This document shows, one piece after another, positions 45,001 through 53,683 of a stretch of 64,000 nt of DNA. The notes below the pieces were generated by a model that worked only from the letters and a program-made list of their open reading frames with translations, was not told where the DNA came from and searched no databases. The stretch is taken from positions 1-64,000 of the forward strand of contig JANYLB010000016.1 in assembly GCA_025363815.1 (NCBI GenBank). The letters run 5' to 3'. How positions within the stretch are numbered: the stretch's first letter is position 1; each line of letters opens with the position of its first letter. A program made the translations under genes and the position numbers. The stretch is from Actinomycetes bacterium. Lineage in GTDB: Bacteria > Actinomycetota > Acidimicrobiia > IMCC26256 > JANYLB01.

Positions 45001-46541
45001 CGCCGCACACTGCCAGAGCGGCGCGCCCCGAGCCAAGCCACCAGGAGCAGCAGCGACTCGCAGTCATCGCGGTTGTACTCGGCGATCTCGACGAGCCGGC
45101 GCGGCTCAGGGTCGGCGAGATAGCTGGAATAGGCGACCATGCTCGAACCTGCATCGAGCACCGCGCCGGTTCGCTCGGGCTGGTAAAGCCGTTCGACGGC
45201 CTTCAACCCGTACGATTCGGTCGAGAGCAACACCGACTTTTTCACGATCTTGTACAGATCGACGAAGACCCCCTCCCGCAGCATCGCATCCACCTCGGCT
45301 TCCCGGGTTACGTGGTGGGTCGCGAGCCGCGTGAACGCGTTCGTTTCGTACGCGGCGTAGTGGTAGACGTGCAGTTCGGGTCGAGCGGCGCGACACCGGG
45401 CGATGAAGTCGACCGCGGCTTCGAATGCGAACCGCTCCTCGGCCGGCGAGTGGGCCCAGAACGGGCGGTACACGTTCGTGCCGTCGACCACCTCGACGAA
45501 GCCGAACAGGTACTCGAGCCCACCCTCGAAGGCCATCGAATCGCCCTCGAGGTCGAGGAAGAGATCTCTCGGCGATGGTTCCGGCAACCCGGCGAGCGAA
45601 TGGTCGAGGAGCTCGAACAATGGTCGGGTGAGGCCTTCGCCTCGTAATTGCAGCGCCGCCTGGCGTTGCAACCGCTGGTACACCGGCCCGGCGATCTTTG
45701 CCGTCGGCGAGCCCACCGGGCCATCGGCCAGCGCGCGCCGGGTGGAGATGCCCGCTTCGGTGAGCTTGAGGATCTGGTCGATGCGGATGCCGGCGACGAA
45801 ACCTAGGTGATCGTCGATGCGACGACGCTCGTCACACACGCTCACCCACCGGCATACCTTGCAGTGACCGACCTTGTCGGGATACGTGACCGTGGGCTCG
45901 GCATCGGTGGGCCCGGTGAGCACCCTGGCGCGGAAGTCGGCCTTGAGGCGTCGGTGAACGTCGGCAATGTCGGCGAGCGGCGACTCCTGGCGCGAACCGT
46001 CACCGGTCATCACCACCACGAGCTGTGGCGCTACACCCTGGATACGGGTGATGTGCTCGGAGTACTCGGCGAGCTGAAGGAGCGCGCCCGGCTTCACGCG
46101 CCGGGCGAGCTTCGCGTCTACCGCCAGATATGACCAGCTCCCCAGATCGCTCGGGAGATCGTCGACCCGCTCTACGAAATCGGCGTGGCCGACCCACCCT
46201 TCGTGCAGAAAGGTCGCCTGATAGATGACCGACACGCCGGCGTGCATCGCGCTGATGGTCTCGGTGGCGGCGTCCTCGAGACCGGCGCGGGTGGCGGAGT
46301 CGACGGTGATCGTCGCAACGCCTTCGGTTCCGTAGCCGGAGAGCACGTCGTGCTCGTGCGCGACCCCGCGCCGCACGAGCAGGTCGACGAAGGAATCGAT
46401 CCGTTGCGGTCTCGTGATCTCGCCCCGCGCCGCCGCGCCCTCGAGGTAGGTGAGGTGGTGGCACGCAGCAAAGCCGACGAGGTCGCTCGCGCTGCAGACC
46501 AGCTCACCGTCGAGATAGCGCACTCCCGCAGTATCGACCAT
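44979..46541 (-). CDS. TM0106-family RecB-like putative nuclease
   Basis: A 520-residue protein. The N-terminal half is RecB-like (LVCSASDLVGFAACHHLTYL, and GVSVIYQATFLHEGWVGHAD with the nuclease Asp), including a Cys set HCKVCRWVSVC that could hold a metal. The C-terminal half has an RNase-H-like DEDD exonuclease fold: DLFLDLEGDSMAFEGGLEYL starts it and EYNRDDCESL closes it. Members are predicted nucleases of unknown role, often outside CRISPR loci. ATG 46541 is chosen (MVDTAGVRYL). The 3' end overlaps the downstream monooxygenase. Confidence 0.85.
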   Translation of the reverse strand: MVDTAGVRYLDGELVCSASDLVGFAACHHLTYLEGAAARGEITRPQRIDSFVDLLVRRGVAHEHDVLSGYGTEGVATITVDSATRAGLEDAATETISAMHAGVSVIYQATFLHEGWVGHADFVERVDDLPSDLGSWSYLAVDAKLARRVKPGALLQLAEYSEHITRIQGVAPQLVVVMTGDGSRQESPLADIADVHRRLKADFRARVLTGPTDAEPTVTYPDKVGHCKVCRWVSVCDERRRIDDHLGFVAGIRIDQILKLTEAGISTRRALADGPVGSPTAKIAGPVYQRLQRQAALQLRGEGLTRPLFELLDHSLAGLPEPSPRDLFLDLEGDSMAFEGGLEYLFGFVEVVDGTNVYRPFWAHSPAEERFAFEAAVDFIARCRAARPELHVYHYAAYETNAFTRLATHHVTREAEVDAMLREGVFVDLYKIVKKSVLLSTESYGLKAVERLYQPERTGAVLDAGSSMVAYSSYLADPEPRRLVEIAEYNRDDCESLLLLVAWLGARRSGSVRRCNDRAR

Positions 46542-46758
46542 GGCTGGGACACACCTCGATCTTGGCGGGCTGGGCGGTTCTGGTGAACGGGTGCCCAAGG
46601 TGGCCGAGATAGCTGTCGACCGGCACGGGGTCGTCGATCCCGAAGTCGGTCGGCCATCGGCTGGATGGCAGCAGTCTGCTGGAAGCCCGTCCGGGCCTGA
46701 TCACCGAAATGTGATGGACCGGTGAGGTTCCCATCGGGAAAGAGTGGACAGGGTCCGG

Positions 46759-46764
46759 TAAGAT
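46759..46764 (+). promoter_or_regulatory. Leaderless -10 box TAAGAT
   Basis: TAAGAT lies 7 bases before ATG 46772 and favours that start over the upstream ATG at 46763, which overlaps the box. Confidence 0.5.
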
Positions 46765-46771
46765 GGTGGTG

Positions 46772-47053
46772 ATGACAACGATCAGCGAGTCCGAAGCAGA
46801 GAACTGTCGACACGATCTCGCTGCAGGGACCTGCTCGATCTGCAAGTTCGAGAAGCCCGATGCACGGCCGCCCGTGTTCACAACAGCGGGCCGCCGGGCG
46901 TATCACGCGAGCCGTGAGTGCAAGATCCTCGCCAAGAACCAGGCCAAGCTCCTAGAGGACACCGGCAAGGTAGGCGTCGTCCGCACAGTCAGCGTCGCGG
47001 AGGTCCTCGAAGCCGGCCGACCTCCCTGCCCCACCTGCGTCGTCGCTTCGTAG
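46772..47053 (+). CDS. Small Cys-rich hypothetical protein
   Basis: A 93-residue protein with Cys/His clusters: CRHDLAAGTCSICKFEKP near the N-terminus, then YHASRECKILAKN and a C-terminal CPTCVVAS. The spacing suggests one or two zinc sites. It resembles small proteins that decorate restriction or mobile loci in actinobacteria, but no family was recognised. It is divergent from the TM0106 nuclease and has its own leaderless promoter. Confidence 0.65.
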   Translation: MTTISESEAENCRHDLAAGTCSICKFEKPDARPPVFTTAGRRAYHASRECKILAKNQAKLLEDTGKVGVVRTVSVAEVLEAGRPPCPTCVVAS

Positions 47054-47072
47054 CGCTGCCGCGCCTGTCGAC

Positions 47073-48587
47073 TCATTCCGATGTGGCTTCGGCGATCTCG
47101 TTTTGGTTCGGGGAAGGCGATAACGGAGTGCTCCGCGCAACGAGGCAAGTGAGAGCGAGAATGGCTCCGGTCCCCAAGGCAAGCACCGCCGTCGAGCGAA
47201 GCGGTCCGGTCCAGGTCGGGTCTAGGAAGTAGAGGAGAGCGCCATTAATGCCGACCGCGTATCGCCGAGCGGTTGTGGCGAACGCGAAGAACTGAGCCAG
47301 CCCGACCCCAGCCGCAAGGATCGGAAGCGGAGCGATCGGGAATTGAATGCGCTGGGGTTTTGAAGAGTCGGCGATTACGCCGGCAACGATCGCCGCTCCG
47401 ACGGTGAGCGGTAGACCGATCCGACCAGGCCACACGGCGAACAGCGGTGCAGGCTGGACCATCGACACAGCGATCGGCACCATGATCACGACGATCAAGA
47501 CTCCGGCGAGCACCATTCCGTCGTGACGCCTTGCCCGTGAGAACGCGATCCACAGCAGCGCAAGCGTCACTGCGCACCACAGCAAGATCGAAGCCCACAC
47601 GCGTACTTCGAAGATGCCGAACTCCGCGGTTCCCTCCTGGATGAGTCGCCACCACCGCCCGAGGCCGTCGAGAAACGTGAAGTTGGTATGCGCTCCCGGC
47701 ACGTCATCGAACCGCCCGTAGAGTCCTCCCCACACGACGGCCGGCACGACGCTGAGCAGGGCGGCCGCGCACCACAGCTTGCACCTTCGCATCCCCATGA
47801 TCTCGCGCAGGCGCGCCCGCGGCATGAGAAGGAGGCCAGCGCCGACCGCTGCTGATGCGAAAAAGAGGGCGAGGCTCCGACTGTTGACGCAGAGCGCGTA
47901 TGAGCTCACTGCGATCGCGAGGAGGCGCTCGTCGACGGTCTTCGCACGCGCCAATGCGGCTGCGGAAGCCCAGACCGCTATGGCGGCAGCGATCTCCAGG
48001 GCGCTCGGGTTCACGATTCCGCCGTAGTACAGCACCATCGGGGTCGTCGCGACCGCGACTCCGAGTACCGACCAGCGTCCGATCGCCTGCGCCGCGAAGA
48101 ACGCTGCGGCGAGGAGTGCGGCGACGAGGAGTGCCGAGACGAGGCGCATCAGATGCTGCCCGCTCACCCCTCCGACGACGCGCACCGGCAGGGCTACGAG
48201 CGCGTAGTACAACGGTGGGTATTTGGCCATGCCGCTGAGGACCGGACGCAGTTGGTCACCGGACTGGACGGATCGGACACACGCCGGAGTCACCTCCGGT
48301 CGCTTCTTGTAGCAGTCCGCGGCGAGCGAGAGCTCAAGAGTCCTGAGCGGGACCTGGATCACCGGGAGCCGTCCGAAGGGCGTGCGCATCTCCCGACCGG
48401 TGACGTCGCCTCTCGATAGGGCGATCGCGCGGAGGACATGCGAATTCTCGTCGGGCCCGCTGAGCACCGGTGTCGCGAAACCCCAGGCGGTGCAGAGGAC
48501 GAACAGCGTGACGAACCATCGCCACCACACCCCACGCCCAAGCCACGCCCAGCCCGCCGTCGAAGAACCTTTCGTCGTTAACCACAT
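47073..48587 (-). CDS. DUF2142 polytopic membrane protein
   Basis: A 504-residue protein with about twelve helices. Family features are VLSGPDENSHVLRAIALSRG in the first loop, KYPPLYYALVALPVRV, and FFAAQAIGRWSVLGVAVATT. DUF2142 proteins occur in cell-wall polysaccharide clusters and are probably GT-C-like transferases, without proof. The ATG at 48587 overlaps the end of a decayed gene on the same strand, as if once translationally coupled. The C-terminus (SPSPNQNEIAEATSE) is hydrophilic. Confidence 0.82.
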   Translation of the reverse strand: MWLTTKGSSTAGWAWLGRGVWWRWFVTLFVLCTAWGFATPVLSGPDENSHVLRAIALSRGDVTGREMRTPFGRLPVIQVPLRTLELSLAADCYKKRPEVTPACVRSVQSGDQLRPVLSGMAKYPPLYYALVALPVRVVGGVSGQHLMRLVSALLVAALLAAAFFAAQAIGRWSVLGVAVATTPMVLYYGGIVNPSALEIAAAIAVWASAAALARAKTVDERLLAIAVSSYALCVNSRSLALFFASAAVGAGLLLMPRARLREIMGMRRCKLWCAAALLSVVPAVVWGGLYGRFDDVPGAHTNFTFLDGLGRWWRLIQEGTAEFGIFEVRVWASILLWCAVTLALLWIAFSRARRHDGMVLAGVLIVVIMVPIAVSMVQPAPLFAVWPGRIGLPLTVGAAIVAGVIADSSKPQRIQFPIAPLPILAAGVGLAQFFAFATTARRYAVGINGALLYFLDPTWTGPLRSTAVLALGTGAILALTCLVARSTPLSPSPNQNEIAEATSE

Positions 48588-48751
48588 CGTGATACCGCGA
48601 GCAGGGTGCGATAGGGATCAGGCATGTACCGGTCGATCAGAAAGCGTCGGTCTCGACCTGCGGCGTCGCGCCGTGAGTGCTCCCGGAGCACAGCCGCCGC
48701 CTGCAGATCGCTCAACCGGATCCCTGACACGTGGAGAGCATCGCACCAGCT
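48578..48751 (-). pseudogene. Decayed gene tail upstream of DUF2142 gene
   Basis: On the minus strand a frame open from 48751 ends in TAA at 48578-48580. It reads LSDLQAAAVLREHSRRDAAG and later FLIDRYMPDPYRTLLAV, which has natural protein-like composition and GC-rich third positions. It is cut off by TGA at 48752-48754. No family is recognised. Its stop overlaps the start of the DUF2142 gene, which is what an intact upstream partner would do. Confidence 0.3.
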
Positions 48752-49045
48752 TCACTCTCCCGCCACATGTGCAGCGGTATGACAGCGGCGCGAACGTCTC
48801 GCGCGCTAGGCGATCCGACAGGTTGCAGGGCTATCTCTCGATCGGCACGCGGCACACAGTCGCGTTCGACATCGCGCGGAGTGCGAGGCTTTGGTCACAC
48901 CGGGCGCGTCCGAGTCGGTGGTTCGACGACTCCTCGCTCAAGTACGCACCGCGTCGGTCCGATGTGTCTGGAAACCGCGACAAGCGGGTTGCTAGCGTGA
49001 TGTTTGACCCGGATGTCTTTCCCCCTTCTGCAAGGACGCTTTCAA
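48752..49045. other. Intergenic stretch with no recognisable gene
   Basis: Frames here are short or lack starts. One + strand frame (48760-48980) has GC-rich third positions but matches no family. It carries the upstream region of the CAP-domain lipoprotein, including AAGGA at 49033-49037. Confidence 0.5.
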
Positions 49046-49549
49046 ATGCATCGTCTTCTGCGCCGCCTGACGCTCATCGTCGCCTCACTCGCTCTCCTCG
49101 CAATCGCCACCGCCGGATGTGGCGCACAGAGCTCAGCCGGTGGTGGTGGGGCGAGCCCGGCGTCTGGGGCGTTGCTCGCGCAGATCAACGCGCAACGCGC
49201 CGCAGCCCAGGTTCCCGGCCTCTCCTGGTGCGCCTCGCTCGAGCGCTCTGCGCAGGGGCACGCTGACGACCAGGCCATCCACAACACCATGACCCACGTC
49301 GGCAGCGACGGTTCCACTGTAGGTATGCGTGACGAGCGGGCGGGGTACAACGGGTGGACGGCCATCGGCGAGAACGTGGCGTACGGCGCGGCGACCGCAG
49401 ACCAGGTGATGGCCCTCTGGATGAACTCTCCGGACCACCGTGCGAACATCCTGAACAGCGCGTACACGCACTTCGGCGGCGGCATAAGCTGGGCCGTGAA
49501 CGGCACGCCCTACTGGACGCAGGACTTCGGAACCTCGGGAAGCTGCTGA
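49046..49549 (+). CDS. CAP-domain (SCP/PR1) lipoprotein
   Basis: A 167-residue exported protein. The signal (LIVASLALLAIATAG) ends at a lipobox AGC, so it is probably lipid anchored. The CAP domain has LLAQINAQRAAAQVPGLSWC, AQGHADDQAIHNTMTHVGSD with the conserved His, IGENVAYG, MALWMNSPDHRANILNS and the final TQDFG. Two Cys may pair. CAP proteins act on the cell surface in roles that are not enzymatically defined. ATG 49046 is chosen because a Shine-Dalgarno AAGGA precedes it. Confidence 0.88.
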   Translation: MHRLLRRLTLIVASLALLAIATAGCGAQSSAGGGGASPASGALLAQINAQRAAAQVPGLSWCASLERSAQGHADDQAIHNTMTHVGSDGSTVGMRDERAGYNGWTAIGENVAYGAATADQVMALWMNSPDHRANILNSAYTHFGGGISWAVNGTPYWTQDFGTSGSC

Positions 49550-49560
49550 GACTCAGGTAG

Positions 49561-50379
49561 TCAGGCGAGGAAGCGCGTCGCGAAGGCCTCGATGTCGGCG
49601 CGCCCACCGGACGGCCAGCCGCACACCAGGTAGGTGAACCCGAGGCCTTCCCACGTCTCGATGTTCGCGGCGATCGCATCGAGGTCGTCTTCGAGCGACA
49701 GCGACGTTGCGCGGCGAATGGTCGACGGGTCACGTCCGAGCGCTTCGGCGTGCGCACTGATGCGGTCCGACTTCGGTCCGAGCACCTCGGGCGGGCCGAA
49801 GCAGTGCCAGACATCGGCGTACTTCGCCGCGATCGGCATCATGCGCTGCTCACCCGACGCGCCGATCCAGATCGGCGGATGCGGTTGTTGCACCGGACGC
49901 GGCAGCAACGTCGCGTCGTGCACCTGGAAGTGCTTTCCCTCGAACGTGTAGCCGTCGGTGGTTAGGAGACCGCGCACGATCTGTACCGCCTCTTCGAACG
50001 CGTCGATGCGATCCTTGCGCGGTGGGAACGGAATGCCGAGCTCGGTGTGCTCCTTGTCGAACCAGGCGGCACCGTAGGCAAGCTCCAGCCGGCCGCCTGA
50101 CGCGTGGTCGATGGTCATCGCCTCGGCGGCGTACACCGATGGATGGCGGTAGGTCATGCCGGTGACCAGCAGACCGAGGCGGACGCGCTCGGTGATCCCA
50201 CTCCACGCCGCGAGAGTCGTGTTGCCCTCGAAGCACTCACCGGGGCCGTCGCCGTACATCGGTTGGAAGTGGTCGAATCCCCATATGCCGTTGAACCCGA
50301 GGGTTTCGGCGAAGCGCGCCCTGTCGGCGACCTCGCTCCACGGCATCCGTTGCTGGGCTATGTCGAGTCCGAACTGCAT
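49561..50379 (-). CDS. LLM-class F420-dependent oxidoreductase
   Basis: A 272-residue luciferase-like TIM barrel. GFNGIWGFDHFQPMYG, RVRLGLLVTGMTYRHPSVYA, ASGGRLELAYGAAWFDKEH and PPIWIGASGEQR are the class motifs for F420 or FMN binding. It probably reduces or oxidises an unknown substrate in xenobiotic or lipid metabolism. It lies 26 bases after the phosphotransferase gene on the same strand, with AAGGGAG as Shine-Dalgarno, so the two form an operon. Confidence 0.9.
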   Translation of the reverse strand: MQFGLDIAQQRMPWSEVADRARFAETLGFNGIWGFDHFQPMYGDGPGECFEGNTTLAAWSGITERVRLGLLVTGMTYRHPSVYAAEAMTIDHASGGRLELAYGAAWFDKEHTELGIPFPPRKDRIDAFEEAVQIVRGLLTTDGYTFEGKHFQVHDATLLPRPVQQPHPPIWIGASGEQRMMPIAAKYADVWHCFGPPEVLGPKSDRISAHAEALGRDPSTIRRATSLSLEDDLDAIAANIETWEGLGFTYLVCGWPSGGRADIEAFATRFLA

Positions 50380-50405
50380 CCCGTCTCCCTTTGGATGTCG
50401 CGGTG

Positions 50406-51464
50406 TCAGGCTTCGTCAATCGACTGGTTGGCACGGGCGAAGAGCCAGAGCGTCATCGAGTGGAAGATGTCACCCATTCCCGGGTCAGCCTGGCCCGCTC
50501 CCGCACGGGCGTGGGTGCCCTCAAGCAAGATGCCGAGCTTGTAGCAGGCCATCACGAAGAACCAGTCCATGTCGGAGACGTCGCGCCCGCTCGTCTGCGC
50601 GTAGCGGGCGATGAGATCGGCGCGCGACTGCATGCCTTCCCACGGCTGGAGGAGCGGAAGCTTGCCGGGCGGGTCACCGGGCTCTATCCACGAGGTGAGC
50701 ACCCATCCGAGGTCGAGCAGCGGATCACCGAGCGTCGACAGCTCCCAGTCGACGATTGCGGCGAGCTTCGGCTCGTTAGGCGCCATCATCACGTTGGCAA
50801 ACTGATAGTCACCGTGAATGATGCCCATATGGGCCTCGGCCGGGCGGTTGGCATCGAGCCACGCGCCGACGCGATCGACGTTGGGGATGTCGGGCGTGCC
50901 GTAGTTGTCGAACTGCGCGTAGCCGTCGAGCTGCGAACGCCAACGGCTCACCTGCCGCTCGATCCAGTTCTCGGGCTTGCCGAAGTCGCCGAGCCCGACG
51001 GCATCAGGGTCGATGGCCCCGAGCCTCGCGGCGCCGTCGACGATCTCGAAGCCGATCTCGCGGCGCCATTCGGGATCGGTGCCGTACTGACCGGGCATCG
51101 GGCCCATCGGGGTGAAGCCGTCGATCGGCTCCATCAGGTAGAAGGTCGTGCCGATCACTTCGGTGTCGGCGCACACTCCGTAGAGATCGGGGTGCGGGAC
51201 ATCGCTGCCGCCGAGCGCGCCGAGCACCCTGGCCTCTCGCAGCATCGTGTCGTTGCTGTTCTTGCGCAGGTGCTCGGGTGGGCGCCGTAGGACCATTCGG
51301 GTCTCGCCGCGGGTCATCAGGAAGATGTTGTTCTGGGAACCTCCGGTCAGCTTTTCGACCGCCGTTACGGGGCCCGCGCCGGGTAGACCGGACTGGGCCA
51401 CGATCCATTCCTGGAGATTGGACCAGTCGAGAAGACCGTTGAAATCGTCAAGTTCGATGCTCAT
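50406..51464 (-). CDS. ACAD10-like aminoglycoside-phosphotransferase family kinase
   Basis: A 352-residue APH-fold kinase. The P-loop-like VEKLTGGSQNNIFLMTRGE, the catalytic loop IIHGDYQFANVMM and the metal motif AIVDWELSTLGDPLLDLGWV are intact. Proteins of this sub-family are partners of acyl-CoA dehydrogenases (ACAD10/11-like) and phosphorylate hydroxyacyl groups. The acyl-CoA dehydrogenase at 52298 supports this reading. ATG 51464 (MSIELDDFNG) was chosen; the frame stays open far upstream without coding character. The promoter must lie in the 57 bases shared with the divergent nitroreductase gene. Confidence 0.9.
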   Translation of the reverse strand: MSIELDDFNGLLDWSNLQEWIVAQSGLPGAGPVTAVEKLTGGSQNNIFLMTRGETRMVLRRPPEHLRKNSNDTMLREARVLGALGGSDVPHPDLYGVCADTEVIGTTFYLMEPIDGFTPMGPMPGQYGTDPEWRREIGFEIVDGAARLGAIDPDAVGLGDFGKPENWIERQVSRWRSQLDGYAQFDNYGTPDIPNVDRVGAWLDANRPAEAHMGIIHGDYQFANVMMAPNEPKLAAIVDWELSTLGDPLLDLGWVLTSWIEPGDPPGKLPLLQPWEGMQSRADLIARYAQTSGRDVSDMDWFFVMACYKLGILLEGTHARAGAGQADPGMGDIFHSMTLWLFARANQSIDEA

Positions 51465-51521
51465 GGGCCCATCTTCGTCTTCCCTGACGCTTGTGTCACG
51501 TTGGCGTGCCATCATCGAGCC

Positions 51522-52301
51522 GTGGACGACCTCCAGAACCAGCCGCTCCCGCCCGACACCGTCGGGCTGATCGAAGGTCTCACGTCGACACGGTCGATCC
51601 GGCGTTACACCGATGAACCGGTGCCCCCGGAAGCGCTGCGGGCAATGCTGTTCGCCGCGACCCGCGCGCCGAGCGGCTCGAACCGCCAGCCGTTCCGGTT
51701 CGTCGTTCTCACCGACGGACCCGTCGCCCGTAAGGCGAAGGCGTTGATCGGCGCCGCCGCGCGCCAAGCCTGGGGATCGAAGCGCACGCTCGACGGCTAC
51801 GACCGCGGCTCGGGTGTCGACGACAACTCGCGCAAGGCGCGCATGGCCCGAACAATGCAGGCCTATGTCGACGAGCTCGAGCAAGTTCCGGTGCTGATCC
51901 TGCCTTGCCTCATCCGCTACCGGGGGCCGGCACCCACCGAAGGCGCGTCGGTCTACCCCGCGTGCCAGAACCTGCTGCTCGCGGCGCGCGCGCTCGGCTA
52001 CGGCGGCGTGCTCACCATCTGGCACGCGCTCGTAGAACCTCAGCTGCACGAGCTGCTGGCGATCCCCGAGGACGTGTTCATCGCCGCGACACTCACTCTC
52101 GGTCGGCCACAGGGCACCAACGGACCGGTGCGACGACGCCCGCTGAACGAGCTCGTGTTCGAGGAACGTTGGGGCGAGCCCGCACCGTGGGCCGTCGACC
52201 CGCCCGGCACCGAGTACACCGGCGCCGGACCTCCTCGATCATCCGAAGCTCGAACATCCGAAGCTCGAACAAGCGAAAAACAAGACAGGAGCAAGCCATG
52301 A
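51522..52301 (+). CDS. Nitroreductase family protein
   Basis: A 259-residue FMN-dependent oxidoreductase. STRSIRRYTDEPVPPEALRA, ATRAPSGSNRQPFRFVVL and AARALGYGGVLTIWHALVEP are typical. It reduces nitroaromatics or quinone-like compounds with NAD(P)H. The GTG at 51522 matches the family length. Its C-terminus is extended by a 15-bp tandem repeat (SEARTSEARTSEK). The stop overlaps the ACAD start (ATGA at 52298-52301), so the two are coupled. Confidence 0.88.
   Translation: MDDLQNQPLPPDTVGLIEGLTSTRSIRRYTDEPVPPEALRAMLFAATRAPSGSNRQPFRFVVLTDGPVARKAKALIGAAARQAWGSKRTLDGYDRGSGVDDNSRKARMARTMQAYVDELEQVPVLILPCLIRYRGPAPTEGASVYPACQNLLLAARALGYGGVLTIWHALVEPQLHELLAIPEDVFIAATLTLGRPQGTNGPVRRRPLNELVFEERWGEPAPWAVDPPGTEYTGAGPPRSSEARTSEARTSEKQDRSKP
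52241..52270. repeat. 15-bp tandem repeat, two perfect copies
   Basis: ATCCGAAGCTCGAAC at 52241-52255 and 52256-52270. It encodes a duplicated Ser-Glu-Ala-Arg-Thr unit at the end of the nitroreductase gene. Confidence 0.95.
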
Positions 52302-53584
52302 CGTGGGACTTCTCGACCGAACCGGAGTTCGAGGAGAAGCTCGACTGGATTCGCGAGTTCGTAAAGACTGAGATCGAGCCGATCGACCTCGCGTTCGGTC
52401 ACGAGCTCGTGTACGACAAGACGCATCCAGTGCACCGTGAGCTGCTCCCTGCACTGCAGGAACAGGTGAAGGCGCAGGGTTTGTGGGCCTGTCACCTCGG
52501 ACCTGACCTCGGCGGTCTCGGCTACGGCCAGGTGAAGCTCGCGCTCATCAACGAGATCCTCGGCCGCTCGAACTGGGCACCGAGCACCTTCGGCTGCCAG
52601 GCCCCCGACTCCGGCAACGCGGAGATCCTCGCCCACTACGGAACGCCCGAGCAGAAGAAGAAGTACCTCCAGCCGCTGATCGACGGAAAGATCGTGAGCT
52701 GCTTCTCGATGACGGAGCCGCAGGGAGGCGCCGACCCTGGGGTGTTCACCTGCCGAGCGGAGAAGGACGGTGACGAATGGGTCATCAACGGCGAGAAGTG
52801 GTTCTCGTCGAACCTGAAGTACGCCGCGTTCGCGATCGTGATGGCAGTGACCGACCCCGACGTGTCGATCTACCAGGGCGCGTCGATGATTCTCGTGCCC
52901 ACCGACACCCCGGGGATCGAGATCATCCGTAACACGGGGATCGGCGGTGAGGAACTGGGCGAGGGATCTCACGCCTACGTTCGGTATAACAACGTGCGAG
53001 TGCCCGACGAGAACGTGCTCGGTGGACCGGGCCAGGCGTTCGTGATCGCGCAGACCCGTCTTGGTGGTGGCCGCATCCACCACGCAATGCGCGCGGTCGG
53101 GATGTGCCAGCGCGCGATCGACATGATGGGTGAGCGGGTGCTGTCGCGCACGACCCAGGGTTCGTTGCTCGCAAAGAAGCAGATCGTTCAGGAGTACATC
53201 GCCGACTCGTGGATCGAGCTGCACCAGTTCCGGCTCATGGTTCTGCACGCGGCTTGGGTGATCGACCAGGTCGGCGGAGCGAAGGCCCGCAAGGAGATCG
53301 CGGCGGTGAAGGTCGCCACGCCGAAGGTGCTCACCGACATCGTGTTCCGGGCCATGCACGTGCACGGCTCACTCGGGGTGTCGAACGAGATGCCGCTCAT
53401 CGGGATGTGGACGTCGGCACCGATCTTCGGTATCGCCGATGGCCCGACCGAGGTTCACAAGGTCACGATTGCCCGCCAGGTGCTCAAGGACTACTCGCCA
53501 GCTGAAGGCCTGTTCCCGACCGCTCATCTGCCCGATCGGGTCGCGGCGGCGAAGGCACAGTTCGCGGACCTCCTCGACCCCTAG
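52298..53584 (+). CDS. Acyl-CoA dehydrogenase
   Basis: A 428-residue FAD enzyme of the ACAD family that introduces a double bond into an acyl-CoA. CFSMTEPQGGADP and WVINGEKWFSSN form the FAD-binding middle domain, and AMHVHGSLGVSNEMPLIGMW with GIADGPTEVHKVTIARQVLK mark the C-terminal helical domain. The ATG at 52298 is preceded by the Shine-Dalgarno AGGAG. It is the second gene after the nitroreductase and probably works with the divergent APH kinase on an unusual acyl-CoA. Confidence 0.93.
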   Translation: MTWDFSTEPEFEEKLDWIREFVKTEIEPIDLAFGHELVYDKTHPVHRELLPALQEQVKAQGLWACHLGPDLGGLGYGQVKLALINEILGRSNWAPSTFGCQAPDSGNAEILAHYGTPEQKKKYLQPLIDGKIVSCFSMTEPQGGADPGVFTCRAEKDGDEWVINGEKWFSSNLKYAAFAIVMAVTDPDVSIYQGASMILVPTDTPGIEIIRNTGIGGEELGEGSHAYVRYNNVRVPDENVLGGPGQAFVIAQTRLGGGRIHHAMRAVGMCQRAIDMMGERVLSRTTQGSLLAKKQIVQEYIADSWIELHQFRLMVLHAAWVIDQVGGAKARKEIAAVKVATPKVLTDIVFRAMHVHGSLGVSNEMPLIGMWTSAPIFGIADGPTEVHKVTIARQVLKDYSPAEGLFPTAHLPDRVAAAKAQFADLLDP

Positions 53585-53623
53585 GCCATCAGTCCATCAG
53601 TCGGCTTGCTCGATCGCTGATAG

Positions 53624-53640
53624 TTAGTTAGGATAGCTAA
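53624..53640. promoter_or_regulatory. Operator-like TTAG/CTAA site before marR
   Basis: TTAG arms at 53624-53627 and 53628-53631 face CTAA at 53637-53640. TAGGAT at 53629-53634 lies inside and could be the -10, so a bound repressor would block transcription of the marR-MFS operon. AT-rich in a GC-rich background. Confidence 0.5.
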
Positions 53641-53683
53641 GTATTCTTCTCCGAGCATCGTTCAGCAATCGAGACGGCGCGTC

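Noticed and set aside
38277-47053. Multi-gene restriction-modification island
   Set aside because: No methyltransferase, specificity subunit or toxin-antitoxin gene is present between the helicase-nuclease and the TM0106 nuclease; the genes between are metabolic.
48382-49266. 294-codon + frame covering the gap before the CAP lipoprotein
   Set aside because: Runs into antisense of DUF2142 and out-of-frame CAP sequence. Only its middle looks mildly coding, so it is described as intergenic.
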